Assembly: GCA_947652115.1 (NCBI GenBank) | Contig: OX393561.1 | Span: forward strand, 43,978,733 to 44,042,732 | Length of the DNA stretch: 64,000 nt | Reading direction: 5' to 3' | From: Blastomussa wellsi | Taxonomy: Eukaryota > Cnidaria > Anthozoa > Scleractinia > Plerogyridae | Shown here: positions 54,537 through 64,000 of the stretch, piece after piece | Position numbering within the stretch: position 1 is the first letter of the stretch | Layout of the letters: each line of letters opens with the position of its first letter | The notes under the pieces: generated by a model | Told to the model about the DNA's origin: nothing | Database searches by the model: none | Seen by the model: only the letters and a program-made list of their open reading frames with translations | Position numbers and translations under genes: made by a program

Positions 54537-56945
54537 TTATTCGTTGGGGAAATAGAAGACCTTGATAGAGTTATTCCCAGCATCGGCCACAGCAACCCGA
54601 CCTTCAGGAGTGTAATCAATTCCAAGCGGCCCGCTCAACTGACCGTCGCCACTAAGTTTCCCGCCAAACTTGGTGACGAAGCGCAAGTGCGAGTTAAACA
54701 CTTGCACGCGATTGGTACGATCAGAAACGAAAATATACCCGGATGAATCGACTGTTATTCCCGACGGATAATGAAATTCGCCATCTCCAGTGCCGGGCCG
54801 ACCAAATTTTCGTAGAAATTTCCCCATTGGGTCGAAAATTTGCACTCGATGGTTTGAAGTATCGGTGACATAAATCTCACCATCCTGGCAAACAGTGATA
54901 TATGAAGGGTTGTTAAATTCTCCGTCTTTTGTCCCCAGAGATCCAAACTGATTGCAGTAGACTCCTTGGCTATTGAATACCACAACTCTGTGGTTCTGTT
55001 GATCAGTAACTAAGATCTGACCCTCTTCGTCAACAGCGACTCCCGTGGGGTTTTTGAAGTACCCTGCATTATGTCCTTTACACAAAATCACTTCAGACAG
55101 CACTCCCTCCAAACTGAACACTTGGATGCGGTTATTCTGTTGATCTGCTACGACTATTTGTCCATTTTGAGAAAAGCAAAGACCAGTTGGCGAGCTCAAC
55201 TTGGCAACATCTTCCCCGGGACTTCCAAACTGCCGCAGGAAGCCTCCCTTGCTAGTAAACAGCTGAATTCTATCGTTAAGCGTGTCAGCTACAGCTATAA
55301 CGCCGTTGCACGCCACTGCAACGTCAGAAGGACTGTTAAGTTCGCCTCTTCCTTTTCCTTTGTAACCAAAACGTAAGCAAACGGGAATAGATTTCGTTGC
55401 GAAGCACATGTGGCCCTTTTTTACCTTCACAGTGTAGGGGCTTTCTTCCACGTGCTTTCCGTTTGCTACAACCGTAATCACGTGTTCGCCGTGAATTCTT
55501 GGCGTGTAACTGAGCGTGTAAAGGCGTGAACTGTGCTCCGTTATGTTACATGTGAGAATCACCAGATCTGGAGTTTCGATTCGAACATCCATGTCGTGTT
55601 TGCTAATCTCTGTGTCTTCCCGCACAGCCAACGCGAAGCTTGAGGTTTTGCCAACCGCGGCGTTGTACAAGCCCTCCCCGATAAGTCGCACAGCGGGAGG
55701 CCTGGTGCTGCTCTCTATCTTGCCTCCTCGGTTAATGACGTCAAACAACAGCTCTTCCTCTGTTACGTAATCAAATTCTGGCCCTTCAGTTGGCGACATA
55801 TCCTGTATCATATTTGTTAAGTTGCGTAATCGTCCGGTCATAAAATCTTTTACCCTGGCAACTTCGACTGAATTTCCCCCTTGCAGCATCTTTTCAATAA
55901 GTCCACAATTGCTCTCGATATCTCTGATTCCTTTGTACAAGCGTTCCTTTTGTTGTTCTAACAATGTTGCCTTGTACTCTCTCATGGCGCCTAAATCATC
56001 CAATAGTTGCGTTTCGCGCTCTTTCAATGCTCTAATGTAGCGTGCTGTCGAGCTTTTAATTTGCTCTTCAATCGCACGAGCATGTTGTGGAATGTCACCG
56101 CACGCTTCTTCTATCTCCAACAAAGCTCTTTTGACGAAAGGACTCCTCATTTTAATCGCGTCTAGTAGTGCGGTTATCTCTTGCCTGTGCTTGTTGGACG
56201 CATCTTTAAGAGGCTCGAACGCGTGCGTAGTTTTTGTGTGATTCAACACCGTGCACTCTCGACAAATGAGCTTATTGCACGTTTGGCAAAAATACGTAAG
56301 CTCTTCGCAGCTGTGATCCAAGCAGTTATCAGGACTACACAAATTATTATTCTCTTCCTCGCTTATTGTTAGTTCATTTAGAGTGATAATTTGATGTTCT
56401 CTCGTAACGCGCACTCTTCTGTGAGCGGAGGTACACTTGTCGCACAGAAATTCCGCGCATTCGTTACATTGCCCAGTAGCCTCGGCATTGTCTTCACAGT
56501 TTCCGCATTTGATCGGGGTTTTCTTCTCTTTAACCGCTTTATTCCGATTCTTTAGTGCTACTGCAATGAGAAAATTCACCGGCAGCTCATCAGTTCCTTC
56601 ATTGCCAAGTTCACTGGGTGAAGAGCATATGGGGCAAACAACAATACTCTCTTTTCCACCCGCATTTTCCGCGAGACTCTCAATGCAACTTTTGCAAAAG
56701 CTATGTAGACATCGAAGAAGTTTTGGTCGGTGGAAAAATTGTTGGCAAACACTGCACAATAGAGACGGGTCGCTTAAAATATCTTCGTTTTTCTTGGGTT
56801 TTTGCGGGACTTTGAATCCGTTAGCAACCAGTTCGTCGTTTGACATCCTGTCCAATCTCTCCAGTGAATTCCAACGAGTTGGCTGCGTAATGTCATCGAA
56901 ATAATCTTCAACGGCTAAACTTTCCCAAGTCTTCCAGCGTTTCAT
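54537..56945 (-). CDS. TRIM-NHL protein (TRIM71-like architecture), intronless
   Basis: A single frame of 802 codons starts at ATG 56945 (MKRWKTWESL); the in-frame TTG at 56966 is not needed. Seen in order: a C3HC4 RING (residues 64-107, CSVC...CLHSFC..C...CPIC), B-box 1 (about 145-185, CGNC...CNEC..FLCDKC..AHRR), B-box 2 (about 208-245, CLDH...CQTC..LICREC), a coiled-coil (about 250-360), a filamin-type domain (about 415-510, IHGEHVITVVANGKHVE) and six NHL repeats (about 520-802), each with a VAD/VTD/VSD-x-x-N-x-R-(I/V)-Q-(I/V)-F core. Two B-boxes plus filamin plus NHL is the TRIM71/LIN-41 layout. The family are E3 ligases and RNA-binding repressors in the cytoplasm. Strict orthology is not shown, since cnidarians carry many such genes. 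Confidence 0.93.
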   Translation of the reverse strand: MKRWKTWESLAVEDYFDDITQPTRWNSLERLDRMSNDELVANGFKVPQKPKKNEDILSDPSLLCSVCQQFFHRPKLLRCLHSFCKSCIESLAENAGGKESIVVCPICSSPSELGNEGTDELPVNFLIAVALKNRNKAVKEKKTPIKCGNCEDNAEATGQCNECAEFLCDKCTSAHRRVRVTREHQIITLNELTISEEENNNLCSPDNCLDHSCEELTYFCQTCNKLICRECTVLNHTKTTHAFEPLKDASNKHRQEITALLDAIKMRSPFVKRALLEIEEACGDIPQHARAIEEQIKSSTARYIRALKERETQLLDDLGAMREYKATLLEQQKERLYKGIRDIESNCGLIEKMLQGGNSVEVARVKDFMTGRLRNLTNMIQDMSPTEGPEFDYVTEEELLFDVINRGGKIESSTRPPAVRLIGEGLYNAAVGKTSSFALAVREDTEISKHDMDVRIETPDLVILTCNITEHSSRLYTLSYTPRIHGEHVITVVANGKHVEESPYTVKVKKGHMCFATKSIPVCLRFGYKGKGRGELNSPSDVAVACNGVIAVADTLNDRIQLFTSKGGFLRQFGSPGEDVAKLSSPTGLCFSQNGQIVVADQQNNRIQVFSLEGVLSEVILCKGHNAGYFKNPTGVAVDEEGQILVTDQQNHRVVVFNSQGVYCNQFGSLGTKDGEFNNPSYITVCQDGEIYVTDTSNHRVQIFDPMGKFLRKFGRPGTGDGEFHYPSGITVDSSGYIFVSDRTNRVQVFNSHLRFVTKFGGKLSGDGQLSGPLGIDYTPEGRVAVADAGNNSIKVFYFPNE

Positions 56946-58107
56946 GTTTATGGCGTTGCGCTCCAAATTGAAGCGCTAGCAATCAGGTTTCAATTTTGCG
57001 ATGCAATTTACAATATCAACTTACGCTTTGTAGCCATGGAAATATAAACTAAGGTAAAATATGCTGTCGACCGTGGGTGAGAAATTCAAAGCGACTCTCT
57101 TACCAACATCCAAGCAATTGCGATAAAAATAATCGTCAAACTGAAAAATGAACGTCGTTTCGTACCGTACCGTAATATGGCTATCTTGCTGATTAATTTA
57201 ATATGAAATGCGTTTAGTACGTACTTTAGCAACAGTTGGGGGTATGGAGTTGTGAATAATTTATGCATTAGTCAGTGGGGTCGTAAGTTTTATTGTTAAA
57301 TTTTGCATCATCGTTTTTGTGGGGGAAGAACTAAAATAGAAGTCTTTGTCACGTTTTGCATGCCCAGTTCATGCACGGAGACAAGAACACAATTTGAAAT
57401 TAAGACTTTCTTTGGTTGGGTGACGAAAATCATGACGTATTTATTTGCCCACGCTTAGCCATAATTATCATGGCCAATTTTAGACTGCAGCAGAAATGAG
57501 GTATCGTTTTAACAAACACGAAGTACAGAAGTTTCTTGGGAAGTGCAAGTAAAACGAAATAAATAAAAAGTTTCTATAAAATTTAAAGTATTGTTTTTGA
57601 ATAGTGTAGGTTTTGCAAACATGTCAGGGCACAAAGATTGCGGTTAACAGGTGGAATTTCACAAACAAACGTTCTATAAGCCAATCACGATTCTGAGGTT
57701 GTTATTAAAAACCCTCTGTTAATTTAATGAAAGCGGTTTAATATTTGCAGTCGAGGACAGGTACCAGTTAACATCATTAGCATCTCAACTCCAAGAAGTG
57801 AATATGAGCCCACGGTTTTCGTCGTCAAAGTTTACTGCCTTTCATTGGTAGGTACGTCATGTATGGAGGAATTATAATGTACCCTATGTATTATTATATC
57901 CGTCATGAAACCTAACCCTAATACATAATCTGTTATGTAGTCTAAAGCGATTTATATATCCCATAATCTGTTATGTCGTATAAAGCGGTTTAAATCTGTC
58001 TATATATTTTGGAGACATAATGGTACATAATAATTTCCTCATACATCACGTATCTACGCTTTCATTATGTTCATTTGTCTGACGTAGTAACTGTCGTTGG
58101 GTTAGTT

Positions 58108-58345
58108 ATGGCTTATTATTAAAAACTAGCCATGGTATATTGTATTTCCTAAGTTCTGATTGGTTTAGAGGCAATGGTATATGAGCTCATATACCATTGA
58201 GCAAAAAAAATGGTAGGTGTACGCGTAAAAGAATGCATTTTTCGCAATGTTTGTACAATATTGTTGGGGCGTTTTTAATAAACGCGCCTCGTTGGCTATC
58301 TACCATCTCATATCCAACGCGCGCTCGTGGAATAATTGTTAAATA
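58108..58345. repeat. Dispersed repeat B, copy 3 (partial)
   Basis: Contains TTATTAAAAACTAGCCATGG, GATTGGTTTAGAGGCAATGG, the 28-bp palindrome at 58172-58199, and GCTCGTGGAATAATTGTTAA, matching copies at 25.9 and 51.7 kb. Confidence 0.7.
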
Positions 58346-58699
58346 TAGGTATAAGGAAAAGCCTCGTGAAGAGTGGCACATACTGCCACAGCTTATCCCG
58401 GTTTCTCGGAATATTCCTACTCCCCCCTGGATGGGATGCTTGGCAAAAGTGGATAATGGTTTATTTAATGAACGCCATATAAGAAGGACCTGAAGAGGTA
58501 AAATGGGAACTGGGATTTGCCTATTTTCGGACTGGGAAAATGGGATTTACTGCACTGCGACTGGGATGTCACCACTGGAAATGGGATAAAAACTTTCGAA
58601 AATGGGGGTGGGATTTCTATTATTTATCAGTCTCTGACTCTATAAATTGACGCAAATGCTAAAATAAGCCCATTTTTGCAAATAAGGAAATAAAATTGA

Positions 58700-59500
58700 G
58701 TATATTAAAACCAAATTGATTGCAAGGCTGGTACTACGGGCAAAAGTGCAAAATGTATTGGCCAATATTTCAACTAGCAGAGCTAGTCTTCTTCAGGGCC
58801 ATTACTTTTAAAATACAAGGAACTAAGTACGTACTGACCCTGAAGAAGACTAGCTCTGCTAGTTGAAATATACACCGAATGCAAATATGGCGGAGCACTC
58901 GGTTGTCGCCCGGGACGAGTGGCATGAAAGCGAGGCTAGTCAGTCTTTCTTGACCAGAAAGTCTTGCTTCGTTTTGTTTCGCACTCCCTTCGCGTTTTCG
59001 TGTTCCTGGATGCCAACAGAAGGGAGTAAAATCTTCCATTACAGAGAAAGTGTTTTTTTTTTCAGTTTCCCCGTTCACCTTTGAGGGGAAAACAGACAAA
59101 GAAAACACGTGCAATGGAGTTCACGATCGCCAAAGGAACTGTTCAGCCTGGAAGATCTTAGAAAATGTGTAAGAGATCGCATTCATCTCCGAGTCGTTGT
59201 CATTTGGCTCAATGCTTTCAATGACGGGGCAGTTAAAGTTCATTCGCTTGGTTATTACACCGCAGTATTTGTTTCGTGCGATTCCGTGTGAGTGCACGCG
59301 GTCGTAAACAACTTCTTCCATTGATACATTAAGAGGAGCTTTTCTTAACCTTGGGGAAGGTTCTGGCCATGCAAATCGTGTTGGAACATCACCAGGCACC
59401 ACATGAGCTCGTCATTTAACCGACTTTTGTAAGATCTCCTGTACTGAAATGATGATGGGAAAAATTTCCGCACAGCCCCATACATTTATTATGCATGCTG
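58700..59500. repeat. Dispersed repeat, copy 1 (opposite orientation to 61200-61510)
   Basis: AACCAAATTGATTGCAAGGC, TACACCGAATGCAAATATGG and GACCAGAAAGTCTTGCTTCG, then ATTTCCGCACAGCCCCATAC, all recur as complements at 61200-61510. This copy has extra internal sequence at about 59010-59455 and a MITE at 58768-58868. Confidence 0.65.
58768..58868. mobile_element. MITE inserted in a repeat, TA-flanked
   Basis: The ends TTTCAACTAGCAGAGC and GCTCTGCTAGTTGAAA are exact complements; the arms extend to about 38 bp (CTAGTCTTCTTCAGGG). TA flanks both sides. The inverted partner near 61435 lacks the element and reads GGCCAATACACCG. Confidence 0.8.
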
Positions 59501-59739
59501 AATGCTTAATTATGCATGCGCTTTATTGTCTTTTTAAACAATAGATATCCCCTAAGGATTTGAATACATACATCGTTAATTGATACTTACAGTTTGAATA
59601 AAAATGGTCTTCTCTGCTCTCTCTTTCATTTCCCCTTTCTCCCTTTTCCTTCTTCTTACTTTCTTCTCTTCTACTCCGAATTTCTCTGTCCATATTCCCC
59701 TCGAATATTTCTTCGTTTTTCTTTTTTTTTTTTACCACA

Positions 59740-59822
59740 GCAAGCCTCGAACCCCCGGCCTTCATCTACCTTCAATACAGTTGTCGGATTACCAGTCCAT
59801 CATCTATACCACTACACCACGA
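59740..59822 (-). mobile_element. tRNA-derived retrosequence with A-rich tail
   Basis: On the minus strand CTCGTGGTGTAGTGGTATAG resembles a tRNA 5' half with A-box and GGGGGTTCGAGGC a B-box; an A-rich stretch (59715-59740 complement) follows, as in a SINE. Confidence 0.4.
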
Positions 59823-60349
59823 GGTTCAGTTGGAAAATGGACGTTTAAAATTAAATTTTATTTCTTCGTTACTTTTGTAGACAAAGAGAAATTTGCATTA
59901 CAATCCTTTATTCTCTTATTTGATAATTCCAGCATGAAAACATGCAGAATATTACATTTCCATTGGCTCCCTTGCCAAATAAAAGGAAGTGTTTGCATTT
60001 CTCACCCTCTCGATCATTTTCTCGAATATACTAGTAGTGCAACCACAAATTATCAACCTATATTTTGCTTCATTTTTCTACGTTATCTTCTGTTTTCTTG
60101 TTGCGTCCGTTCTTCGTCAATTTTTCGTCGTTTCCCGTTTCCTGTGTACTGTTATGTCGTTGACGTCCATAAATCTGTTCAAGCTGTTCTACATAATCTC
60201 AGAACACGGCTGGTGCATACAGTGGTACAAGGAACACAACCTGCTCGCGTTGTCCACGAGAAGCCTGAAATAATACTATTTCGTAGAGAGCAGGGATAAA
60301 GATACTCTCTTGAGATACTCCACCATTCGCGCTCAACTGAATATTGCCT

Positions 60350-60618
60350 GGAACACGCGTGATGACCGACATGTGTAAAGCTTACGATTGCCTCAATGAC
60401 GAGGGTTACAGTCGCCTCATAGTTAACCACAGCATAAACTTCATTGACCTAGACACAGGTGCGCACACACAGTGCATTGAAAATACATGGTGGGGAATAA
60501 AGATCTCTTCGAAAGCTACCTAAAGGAGTGGTTGTGGCTTAAGCACTATGGAGAGAATCCTTTTGGTAACATAATCAAGCATATCGCCGATCTTCGTGAA
60601 GTCCGAAAGGACGCATAA
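60350..60618 (+). pseudogene. Decayed IS1595/Merlin-like transposase fragment
   Basis: One frame reads VMTDMCKAYDCLNDEGYSRL, IVNHSINFIDLDTGAHTQCI, then ENTWWGIKI before a stop; shifted by a base it continues LFESYLKEWLWLKHYG and NPFGNIIKHIADLREV to TAA at 60616-60618. This is the C-terminal half of the ISXO2-like DDE fold (NHS..F..PDTGAHTN.IE..W in intact members), with at least one frameshift. The N-terminal half is not recognised upstream. Confidence 0.72.
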
Positions 60619-61199
60619 GAGTTGAAAGTACTACTGTATGCATCGTTCGTGATCTGCTGACTGACTGACTGATTGATTGATTGATTGATGGTGGATGGAT
60701 TCATTTCGCTGAGAGCTCCGACTACGAATACGTACAGGAATTAGACCTGTCTTCTCTACTCACGTAATCAAAACAACGGAAAACAACGACCAAATACAAC
60801 GAGAAAGGTAAGCAAAACATTTATTCTTTATTTTGTATCATTAAATAAAATACTTGATGACCCAAACAACATTTGAAAGCTAACCCCAAGGCCTAAATCA
60901 CTATTTTAAACCATTTCTACATGCGTATTTAATTTTAAAACATCGTGAAATCGCCCCAAAATTTAACATTTCCTTTTGATTTTCCGTATTTTAGAATCTA
61001 AATTTTAAAAATTTTCTAAGTCTAAATTTATTTAACCTATTTTTCACGCGATTCAAGACAAATTTCGTTAAATTTTTCTAAGTTTAAAACTATTTTGGAC
61101 TTAGAAAAAAAATGAAAAGTTAGTCGAACAAAGAAATGACTCAAACAAAGAGCGTAAGCCCCAAAGGGTCTCTATTGTTCCGGCTATTGTTTTCAATAA

Positions 61200-61510
61200 A
61201 CAAAGAACTGCATGCATAATAAATGTATGGGGCTGTGCGGAAATCTTGCCAAGATTTCTATCCCTTCTCGAGGCATTCAGAAACACAAAAACGCGTAGTA
61301 AGAGCGAAACAAAACGAACCAAATCGACAACGAAGCAAGACTTTCTGGTCAAAACAAAGCATCGAATACTGACTAGCCTCGCTTTCATGCGACTCGTACC
61401 AGGCGCCAACCGAGTGATCCGCCATATTTGCATTCGGTGTATTGGCCAATAAATTTTGCCCTTTTGCCGTAGTACCAGCCTTGCAATCAATTTGGTTTTA
61501 CAACACTAAG
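61200..61510. repeat. Dispersed repeat, inverted copy 2
   Basis: Complement of parts of 58700-59500, lacking the MITE found there. See the copy 1 entry. Confidence 0.65.
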
Positions 61511-61854
61511 AGTGACGTCTGGTACGAGAATTTCTTTATCAAGAGATCCAGCAATAACAAGCCAACTAGTTTTATTCTTCGTTGCGTGGTCTCCTGCATC
61601 CAAACGTTAAATGTGTATTAGTGACCACAGCGGCACTGACAGTGGGGACAGCGGGTCAGATGACGATGGCGCTGATGACGTAACTGCTTTTTTTAACATA
61701 GTAATGCCAACAACGGATGGGCGAGAAAGAGTTGTAACCAGCAGAATGAGAGATTTTCTTGAGCCCAGATAAAAGTGCGTATGAAAAACAAGGCCTTGGA
61801 AATTTGTAGCCAAGTGCCGCGACTCGCCAAGACGCGCCATGATTTTAATTTGTA

Positions 61855-62010
61855 TGAACGGCGAACATTTGAACTTCCGTTTAAGATTTCTTTGTTCTCA
61901 AACAGCCAATAAAAAAATCATTTTGTTTTGAATATCCTATGGCCCCGGCCCAGAGCCCTTCGTTTTTCGTACCAAGGCCCAGGTGAGCCGGCTAAGAAAA
62001 ACGAAATGGG
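61855..62010. mobile_element. Foldback-element arm abutting the PPR gene start
   Basis: Matches 44600-44757 (TTAAGATTTCTTTGTTCTCA, AAACAGCCAATAAAAAAAT, CCTTCGTTTTTCGTACCAAG, GCCGGCTAAGA). It ends about 40 bp before the proposed start ATG at 62048; the opposite arm is missing. Confidence 0.65.
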
Positions 62011-62047
62011 CAGCGGTTTCGTTTCACAAGGCACGCATCCGCAAAAC

Positions 62048-62835
62048 ATGGCGGCCATGTACTCCATGAGGTTTGTGGTCAAAATTGTTCAGCGTAGCGC
62101 AGGAACAATTAACGAGACTACTGGTGACTTTACGCGATTCATTACACAAGGAATAAGGTGCTGTTCCTCTACACCAAGATCGCGAAACAAGATTGTAGAG
62201 GCTGAAAATGGTGGCTGTAGTGTCTCCGAGCCCATACACGTGGCAATGGGTGAAACTCGCCTAAAACGTGCTTCCATTCGAAATTTTTGTGAGACACTGG
62301 GCAAACCAAGCGAAGTATCACAGATGTTTAATCAGTTGCTCCGACTTCCTGAGCAGTTTCGGATAGAATCTTTAGATTGTGCGTTATATTGGTTGTCTCA
62401 TTTTAACAAGATCGATGCAGCTTTCGAACTGAAAACTCTGATGGAAAAACATGCCATTTCCAAGAGCTACTCGACATATTGCGTTCTGGCTAGTTTGTAT
62501 TCGAAGTCGAAAGACATGGAAAATTATCAAACTATTTTCCATGAGATGGCGAGAGACGGTTTAACTCCGCAAGCTCGCCACTATGCGTCGCTTGTGGAGG
62601 CCGCTACCCAAACAGGCGATCTTATGGGTGCGTTTCGGTGGCTGGACGATATGCGGCAATCTGGGGTTGTCCGTGAGAGAAACATTGATATACACACAGT
62701 GCTTCTTAAAGCTTGCATAGGACAGAACAGTAAGCAGTTACAGGGCAAAGTGTTGGAGATATTTCAGGAATTTCGAACTTATTGGGACTTGTTGAACGAT
62801 GACACTCTTGAAATTATTAAGATGTGGTTTGACAG
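62048..62835 (+). CDS. PPR-like, probably mitochondrial protein, first coding exon (partial)
   Basis: The frame is open from 61928, but the first part is foldback-element sequence, so I choose ATG 62048 (MAAMYSMRFVVKIVQ) in the context AAACATGGCGG. The exon ends at a donor, GACAG|GTAAGG, in phase 2. The 5' end looks like a mitochondrial targeting segment: basic, no acidic residue in the first 20. The rest is all-helical, with pairs typical of PPR units: SYSTYCVLASLYSKSKDMEN then IFHEMARDGLTPQARHYASL and VEAATQTGDLMGAFRWLDDM. Candidate families are organellar PPR proteins such as PTCD or the protein-only RNase P group; I cannot choose. The remaining exons lie outside the window or are unrecognised. 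Confidence 0.65.
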
Positions 62836-64000
62836 GTAAGGAGGGGGGCTGGGAGGATGACTTTCATATCTAGTTGTCGTTTCAATGATATAGGGGGTCT
62901 TTCATAACTACAGATGTAGAACAATTGCTAAAGGATTGCTGAAGATTGTGTTTTGAATTAAACCCCTAAAGCCACATTCCAGAGTATGGCAGAACTCAAC
63001 GAGATCTCGTGCGTGCAGAGCCATTTTTCGCCGTGACCGAACGAACGTTTAAAAAGGAACTTGTGCCTGTACTTGCCATACTCCGCAAACTGGCCCTAGA
63101 GGTGACCAATCTGGACGTAACTAAACTAATGTTGGGGTATTTTTAGTGATTAATGCCTAAGTTGCAAGTGGAGACGGAGCCCCCCTCTCCTCTCCCATGA
63201 AGCCCCCACACCAAGCACCCACTATATCACCCATCACAGTGAAGCCATAGGCTCAAGTGAAAGTAGATAATAACAAGAAACCAAAGAGTAGGAAAAAGAA
63301 AAAAGGGAGGGATGGAGGTGACGTAGAGAAACAATACAGTGCGGAACACAACACCAGGCAAACAGAATGCCGAGCACAACACAAGCACATGTACATGTAA
63401 GATGAACACGTGTGCAGATGAAGCATACTGCTAACTAGACAAGAATCTGCTCCCACACTCACAAACACCCAAAAAACGCCAGAATGCTACATGTGTAACT
63501 TCGCTCCGACGAAGGGCTAACGCTCGAAACGTCAGCAATTGAATCTCTTTACGGTGGCCAATTGACTTTATCAACCCAGTTGATAAAACCAAATTATATA
63601 GATAACAGGGCCTACTTTATAATCTGATTTTTAGAATTACTGTTTAATAGACATAAGCAAGGGTGCATGTATGGGTGTAAATTGACCATTTCCACATTTC
63701 CCATAAGACACTTTGTTTGCCCCCCAAACTTTTGCATAACCGTTATTTACCATTTCTCTTGGGTATTACAGTATTCCCATGAGAAACTGAAGACCATGCT
63801 TATGTCAGGCAAACAAGTTGCATTATGGGAGATGTGTTTATTGTGCGTCTCTCTTGTTTTAGTTGCATAATCATGTCACTTGTCTCGTTAGAAATTCCTT
63901 TCTCACCAATATTCAAGCCTGTGTTGCATGTCGCTTTTACTGGTTCCAATCAACTAAGACTAGTATGTACTGCACATACAGAACTTGTGTGCTTCTAGAG
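62836..64000. other. Intron/flank after the PPR-like exon
   Basis: Contains a GA-rich stretch at 63180-63320 and the Penelope-like terminus at 63489-63600. No continuing exon with matching phase was found. Confidence 0.4.
63489..63600 (+). mobile_element. Penelope-like terminal sequence with hammerhead-like core
   Basis: GCTCCGACGAAGGGCTAACG is followed by CTCGAAACGTC. CGACGA and GAAACGTC sit where the hammerhead CUGANGA and GAAAC...GUC boxes would be, with a short stem II (GGGC/GCTC) between; the U of CUGA is C here. It is followed by GGCCAATTGACTTTATCAAC and a TTGATAAAACCAAATTA end shared with 41821-41886. Confidence 0.55.

Larger units (their letters stand above)
56946..62047. other. Intergenic, repeat-rich; transposon remnants
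   Basis: Holds repeat B copy 3, a MITE inside a longer repeat, an inverted partner of that repeat, a tRNA-like retrosequence and a decayed transposase, listed separately. The ORF on the minus strand at 59121-59402 may be another transposon fragment. No host gene is recognised. Confidence 0.5.

Noticed and set aside
59121..59402. Minus-strand frame (FAWPEPSPRLRKAP...)
   Set aside because: May be a transposon coding fragment, but no family could be named and it lies inside a dispersed repeat.
63773..63870. Second exon of the PPR-like gene after TATTACAG
   Set aside because: Joining to the phase-2 donor at 62835 gives a stop after six codons, so it does not continue the protein.

Overview
The window looks like nuclear DNA of a cnidarian, most likely an anthozoan and plausibly a stony coral. 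It has AT-rich intergenic sequence, short exons with ordinary GT-AG introns, metazoan housekeeping genes, intronless TRIM genes and a dense load of small foldback or MITE-like elements, tRNA-derived SINEs and Penelope-like fragments. I cannot name genus or species from sequence alone. Coding models below were built by hand; for the spliced genes I checked that donor/acceptor phases match at every junction.

Layout. 1-6.5 kb: the C-terminal end of a DDE transposase (+), cut by the window edge, converges on a two-exon gene (-) that joins SAP, SWIM-like, YqaJ-type nuclease and USP-like protease modules; a Harbinger-like MITE lies between them. 6.5-16.3 kb: a nine-exon PLP-dependent transsulfuration enzyme (cystathionine gamma-lyase family), whose introns are full of repeats. 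18.7-27.3 kb: two tandem paralogs for small secreted proteins with a signal peptide, a His/acidic segment, Pro-Tyr repeats and a Lys-rich tail; the second copy carries an in-frame TAG. 27.9-30.3 kb: a 37-bp minisatellite, SINE-like and MITE-like pieces and a 42-bp tandem repeat. 30.5-42.0 kb: a complete twelve-exon PIGU gene (GPI transamidase subunit). 43.3-46.1 kb: a small Gly-zipper ORF and an intronless CIBAR/FAM92 BAR-domain gene, both (-). 48.9-57 kb: two intronless TRIM genes in tail-to-tail orientation, one ending in a filamin-type domain (+), the other with filamin plus six NHL repeats (-). 57-64 kb: repeats, a decayed IS1595/Merlin-like transposase, and the first coding exon of a PPR-like, probably mitochondrial protein (+) running out of the window.

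The host genes do not form one pathway. They cover sulfur amino-acid metabolism (6.5 kb gene), GPI anchoring in the ER (PIGU), cilium/centriole membrane shaping (CIBAR) and ubiquitin signalling or RNA control (TRIMs). The most unusual items are the nuclease-protease gene converging on a transposase, and the tandem Pro-Tyr secreted protein family with one broken copy.
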